Positions 6,805 through 9,132 of a stretch of DNA of 9,132 nucleotides are shown here, one piece after another. Source of the DNA: Bog-793 sp050014835. Lineage in GTDB: Bacteria > Actinomycetota > Acidimicrobiia > Acidimicrobiales > Bog-793. Numbering within the stretch: position 1 is the first letter of the stretch; each line of letters begins with the position of its first letter. Made by a program: the position numbers and the translations under genes. The notes below the pieces were generated by a model. That model did no database searches, was not told the origin of the DNA, and saw only the letters and a list, made by a program, of their open reading frames with translations. The DNA is taken from positions 1-9,132 of the forward strand of contig JBEKCO010000062.1 of assembly GCA_050014835.1 (NCBI GenBank), written 5' to 3'.

Positions 6805-8040
6805 CTATCGCTTCTTTGGAGGTGGCGATCCCGGGAGTCCGAGGACGCGAACGGGGACGTTGCGGCTGGCCACCGAACCGTCGCCGAGTTGTCCCAGCGT
6901 GTTGGCGCCCCACGACCACAGGCTGCCGTCTCGTTCCAGGGCGAAGGCCATGTCCCCCCCTCCGTCGACCTGCACGACCTCGGTGAGACCCTTCACCTGC
7001 ACCGGGAGGCTTCGATCAGAGCTGGTCCCGTCGCCGAGCTCGCCGTAGTCGCCTCGGCCCCACGCCCACACCGTCCCGTTTTTCAGCAGGGCGTAGGCCG
7101 AGCATGAACCGGCGGCGATCGCGACGACGTGGTCGAGGCCCTTCACTCGGACTGGTCTTCCCTGGTCGAGGGTCCGGACCCCGTCACCCAGCTCGCCGAA
7201 CTCGTCGTCGCCCCACGCCCACACGGTCCCGTCGCGGCGCAGTGCGTAGCCGGAATCCCCACCGGCGGCGATCGCCACGATCCCCGTGAGGCCAGGGATC
7301 TGGTGGGGGACGTTCGAGGCCCGGCAGGCCTCAGGGCGACCGGTTCGCGTCGGACCGCATCCTGAGCCCCCGAGCTGTCTGAGACTGTTGTCGCCCCAAA
7401 CCCAGACGGTCTCGTCTCGGAGGAGCGCGTAGCCGTCGGATGTGCCGGCTCTCACGGCGACGACGCCGGTCAGGTGCGCGAGCTCCCCCGGAACCGTGGA
7501 GAGCGCTGCGGCTGAACCTGTGCCGAGCTGTCCGAAGCTGTTGTCGCCCCACGACCAAGCCGTGCCGTCGTCGCGGATCGCATACACGTCGAAAGCCCCT
7601 GTCGCGACGTTCCTCACGTCGGACAGATCCGGTACCAGGGAGGGAGTCTGTCGGGCCGTGAATCGTCGGTCGGCGAGCTCACCCTGGCTGTCACTTCCCC
7701 AGGCCCACACCCTGCCGTTTCTCAGGAGGGCGAAGGCGCTGTTCCCGCTGCCTGCGACGAGGGTCACTGCGGAAAGCCCCTTCACCTCGACCGGGACGGT
7801 TCGTGAGGTCCAGGGCCCCGTGTCGCCGATCTGGCCCTCCAGGTCGTCACCCCACGCCCACACCTGACCGTCGGACAGAACCGCGTAGCCGGAGTACGCG
7901 CCCGCGGCGACGCTCACGATCGAGCGGGCTTGGCCTTTCGTCGCCGCGGCAAGGCTTTCCGCGGAACCCCGCCCGAGACCGGTACCGGTCACCGTCAGCA
8001 CCCCGGCGAGCAGCAGGCCACAGAGCGCGACGAATCGCAC
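6805..8040 (-). CDS. Exported RCC1-repeat (seven-bladed beta-propeller) protein
   Basis: A 411-aa protein built almost entirely of RCC1 repeats. Residues 1-33 look like a Sec signal peptide: a short MR n-region, the hydrophobic core FVALCGLLLAGVLTVTG, and a small-residue cleavage region around Ala 27 or Ala 33. Cys 7 does not fit a lipobox. Seven W-x-W-G motifs lie at 61-64, 112-115, 162-165, 213-216, 274-277, 325-328 and 375-378, spaced 50-51 residues apart except for one gap of 61. Each repeat reads roughly GxxxxYALxxDGTVWAWGxNxxGQLGDG. Seven repeats fit one closed seven-bladed propeller. The short tail ends GSPPPKKR. The GTG start (8038-8040) is supported by GGGAAAGGTAG (complement of 8050-8060), 9 nt upstream. 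Function is unknown: RCC1 propellers generally bind proteins, and guanine-exchange activity should not be assumed for an exported bacterial form. It is divergent from the rRNA operon. Confidence 0.85.
   Translation of the reverse strand: MRFVALCGLLLAGVLTVTGTGLGRGSAESLAAATKGQARSIVSVAAGAYSGYAVLSDGQVWAWGDDLEGQIGDTGPWTSRTVPVEVKGLSAVTLVAGSGNSAFALLRNGRVWAWGSDSQGELADRRFTARQTPSLVPDLSDVRNVATGAFDVYAIRDDGTAWSWGDNSFGQLGTGSAAALSTVPGELAHLTGVVAVRAGTSDGYALLRDETVWVWGDNSLRQLGGSGCGPTRTGRPEACRASNVPHQIPGLTGIVAIAAGGDSGYALRRDGTVWAWGDDEFGELGDGVRTLDQGRPVRVKGLDHVVAIAAGSCSAYALLKNGTVWAWGRGDYGELGDGTSSDRSLPVQVKGLTEVVQVDGGGDMAFALERDGSLWSWGANTLGQLGDGSVASRNVPVRVLGLPGSPPPKKR
6841..7920 (-). repeat. Seven tandem RCC1 repeat units within the coding sequence
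   Basis: Residues 41-400 of the exported protein consist of seven degenerate units of about 50 codons (150 bp). Nucleotide similarity is clear in the WAWG core, where the plus strand repeatedly reads CGCCCCACGCCCACAC or close variants (for example near 7065, 7210 and 7850). The unit after the fourth W-x-W-G is about ten residues longer because of an insertion carrying Cys 228 and Cys 239. Repeats five and six are the most alike (GTVWAWG and GELGDG in both), suggesting the most recent duplication or conversion. Confidence 0.85.
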
Positions 8041-8193
8041 GTGGCGACACTACCTTTCCCGGTCGCGCGGACGACTACGGAGAGAATGCCCCGGCCGGGC
8101 GGCGCGTCCGCCGCGCCGGTGCGCCCGCCGACCCGCCCGGGACGCTGCGACGAGGGCGACCCGACGGACGGGCAACCGGTCACCACGGTCATG

Positions 8194-8232
8194 TGACATC
8201 TCCGCGTTGGTTGATTGACACTTCCGCGTTGG
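8194..8232 (+). repeat. Duplicated 17-bp element at the rRNA promoter, 22-bp period
   Basis: The 17-mers at 8194-8210 (TGACATCTCCGCGTTGG) and 8216-8232 (TGACACTTCCGCGTTGG) match at 15 of 17 positions, the two differences being adjacent. The start-to-start distance is 22 bp, about two helical turns. The downstream copy includes the TGACA of the -35 box and most of the spacer. The upstream copy has no -10 box at a suitable distance, so it is more likely a protein site or a partial promoter duplication than a second promoter. Confidence 0.7.
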
Positions 8233-8242
8233 GTGGTAAGGT
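8215..8242 (+). promoter_or_regulatory. Probable rRNA operon promoter
   Basis: TTGACA (8215-8220), a perfect -35 consensus, is followed after 16 bp by TAAGGT (8237-8242), an acceptable actinobacterial -10 hexamer. Transcription would start near 8249, about 345 nt before the mature 16S end, a normal actinobacterial leader length. No other hexamer pair of this quality was found between here and the 16S gene. It faces away from the RCC1-repeat gene, whose start is about 175 bp upstream. Confidence 0.75.
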
Positions 8243-8309
8243 GACCTGCAGCTCGGAAATGGGTTTTGACGCCGAGCAGTGCCCTCAGGCGGGTTTCCGC
8301 CGGTCGGCC

Positions 8310-8357
8310 GCGCTGTAGACCCCTGGTCCGCAAGGATCGGTGCGGTCTGCAGAACGC
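8310..8357 (+). ncRNA. Long leader hairpin capped by a GCAA (GNRA) tetraloop
   Basis: The lower stem CTGTAGACC (8313-8321) pairs with GGTCTGCAG (8344-8352), nine pairs including one G-U. It is extended by GCG (8310-8312) with CGC (8355-8357) across an AA bulge. After a small internal loop, seven further pairs (8323-8329 with 8334-8340, two G-U) are closed by GCAA (8330-8333), a GNRA tetraloop. The pairing is seen in the sequence; that it folds this way in the cell is inference. Confidence 0.6.
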
Positions 8358-8359
8358 CC

Positions 8360-8389
8360 GGGTACCTCCTTCCGGAAGGAAGTGTGCCC
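8360..8389 (+). ncRNA. Leader hairpin over a 14-bp palindrome, just upstream of boxA
   Basis: TCCTTCCGGAAGGA (8367-8380) is a perfect palindrome that can fold as a 5-bp stem with a CCGG loop. GGGTAC (8360-8365) pairs with GTGTGC plus C (8384-8389) below it, with one G-U and a small asymmetric loop. It ends 7 nt before the boxA-like element, matching a boxB-then-boxA style arrangement of antitermination leaders, but the role is inferred from position only. Confidence 0.45.
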
Positions 8390-8396
8390 CGTCGTC

Positions 8397-8408
8397 GCTC
8401 TTTGAGAA
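8397..8408 (+). promoter_or_regulatory. boxA-like rRNA antitermination element
   Basis: GCTCTTTGAGAA resembles the bacterial rRNA boxA (Escherichia coli GCTCTTTAACAA; actinobacterial and Bacillus leaders commonly carry CTTTGAGAAC or CTTTGAAAAC). In the RNA it would load NusB-NusE(S10) to prevent premature termination. It lies about 150 nt after the inferred transcription start and 185 nt before 16S. The match is good, but the factors were not checked. Confidence 0.65.
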
Positions 8409-8438
8409 CGGAATAGGAACAGCCAAAAGCCAGTGCGG

Positions 8439-8470
8439 GTGGCCGCGCGCCCTTTGGGGTCCGCGGTCAC
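8439..8470 (+). ncRNA. Stable 9-bp leader hairpin
   Basis: GTGGCCGCG (8439-8447) pairs fully with CGCGGTCAC (8462-8470), eight Watson-Crick pairs and one G-U. The 14-nt loop has its own possible CCC/GGG closure around TTT (8450-8458). It follows the boxA-like element by 30 nt. It may be a processing or folding element of the precursor. Confidence 0.55.
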
Positions 8471-8490
8471 TAAGTCAATAAGCACTGAAC

Positions 8491-8508
8491 ACGGACAACG
8501 TCCGTTTT
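8491..8508 (+). ncRNA. Short hairpin plus U-run in the rRNA leader (terminator-like)
   Basis: ACGGAC (8491-8496) and GTCCGT (8500-8505) form a 6-bp stem with an AAC loop. The last stem base begins a run of four T (8505-8508). This resembles a weak intrinsic terminator located downstream of boxA. CGGAC can alternatively pair with GTCCG (8530-8534), the loop of the next hairpin (8524-8542). With only a 6-bp stem and a short T-run, function as a terminator is doubtful. Confidence 0.35.
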
Positions 8509-8549
8509 GGTGCCAGTCGGTGAGAGGGCGTCCGAAGCCCTCGGGCCGG

Positions 8550-8592
8550 CTCTCCAGATCGAAATACCGGCCCTATAGGCCGGTGTGAGATC

Positions 8593-8603
<11 letters not shown>
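8550..8603 (+). ncRNA. Leader strand able to pair across the mature 16S 5' end
   Basis: The inner hairpin ACCGGCC (8566-8572) with GGCCGGT (8578-8584) around CTATA is extended by two further pairs. Outside it AGATC (8556-8560) pairs with GATCT (8589-8593), and the contiguous CTCTCC (8550-8555) pairs with GGAGAG (8598-8603), leaving CGAT bulged. The last segment is E. coli-equivalent 16S positions 6-11, including part of helix 1. About 20 base pairs in total are seen directly. A transient role in folding or processing the precursor is inferred. Confidence 0.5.

Positions 8604-9132
<529 letters not shown>

Larger units (their letters stand above)
8249..8592 (+). ncRNA. 16S precursor leader (transcribed spacer), highly structured
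   Basis: This is the transcribed leader between the promoter and mature 16S rRNA. By eye it holds, in order, a small hairpin GGCGG/CCGCC with a GTTT loop (8288-8301), a long tetraloop hairpin (8310-8357), a hairpin over a 14-bp palindrome (8360-8389), a boxA-like element (8397-8408), a 9-bp stem (8439-8470), a 6-bp stem with a short U-run (8491-8508), GAGGGC/GCCCTC (8524-8542) and a hairpin abutting the 16S start (8564-8586). No gene is evident; small open frames here are not credible. The start position is inferred from the promoter, and RNase III partner strands would lie beyond 16S, outside the window. Confidence 0.75.

Noticed and set aside
6028..7107. 359-residue plus-strand open frame over the siderophore-interacting and RCC1 genes
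   Set aside because: It spans two minus-strand genes with clear family motifs and contains no recognisable domain itself.
8020..8022. Lipoprotein attachment at Cys 7 of the RCC1-repeat protein
   Set aside because: The residues before Cys 7 (VAL) do not fit a lipobox, and the Cys lies at the beginning of the hydrophobic stretch rather than at its end.
8251..8330. Possible second rRNA promoter (TTGACG at 8266-8271)
   Set aside because: No acceptable -10 hexamer is found 16-18 bp downstream; the region instead folds into leader hairpins.
7995..8485. Small open frames on both strands through the rRNA promoter and leader
   Set aside because: They overlap the promoter and the structured leader, lack ribosome-binding sites, and look like random GC-rich translation.

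Overview
The window looks like chromosomal DNA from a high-GC actinobacterium. The argD-argF-argR-argG-argH order is the usual actinobacterial arginine cluster with the repressor gene inside it. The 16S start, with its GGCGGCGTGCCTAATACATG stretch and very short helix 17, suggests the class Acidimicrobiia. That placement is inference from memory of 16S patterns, not from a search.

Layout: (1) Positions 3-5273, + strand: the 3' part of argD, then argF, argR, argG, argH and a 3-methyladenine DNA glycosylase gene (mpg). Junctions are tight: a 4-nt overlap, gaps of 4, 43 and 2 nt, and a final gap of 0, so this reads as one transcription unit. ArgD makes N-acetylornithine, ArgF carbamoylates ornithine, ArgG and ArgH convert citrulline to arginine, and ArgR senses arginine and represses. 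mpg is a DNA-repair passenger. (2) Positions 5274-8040, - strand: a small accessory block with an antibiotic-biosynthesis-monooxygenase-type dimeric alpha/beta-barrel protein, a siderophore-interacting flavoprotein, and an exported protein with seven RCC1 repeats, which fits one complete beta-propeller. (3) Positions 8041-9132, + strand: a divergent ribosomal RNA operon start. It has a TTGACA/TAAGGT promoter with a duplicated -35 region, a leader of about 345 nt with several strong hairpins and a boxA-like element, and the first 540 or so nucleotides of 16S rRNA.

Most of the window is well-understood housekeeping DNA, and I found no convincing new multi-gene system. The points most worth a second look are the structured rRNA leader (including a leader strand that can pair across the mature 16S 5' end), the 22-bp-spaced repeat at the rRNA promoter, a Gln-to-Glu change in the HPTQ motif of ArgF, a mini-ORF plus hairpin at the argG ribosome-binding site, and the exported RCC1 propeller with a two-cysteine insertion.
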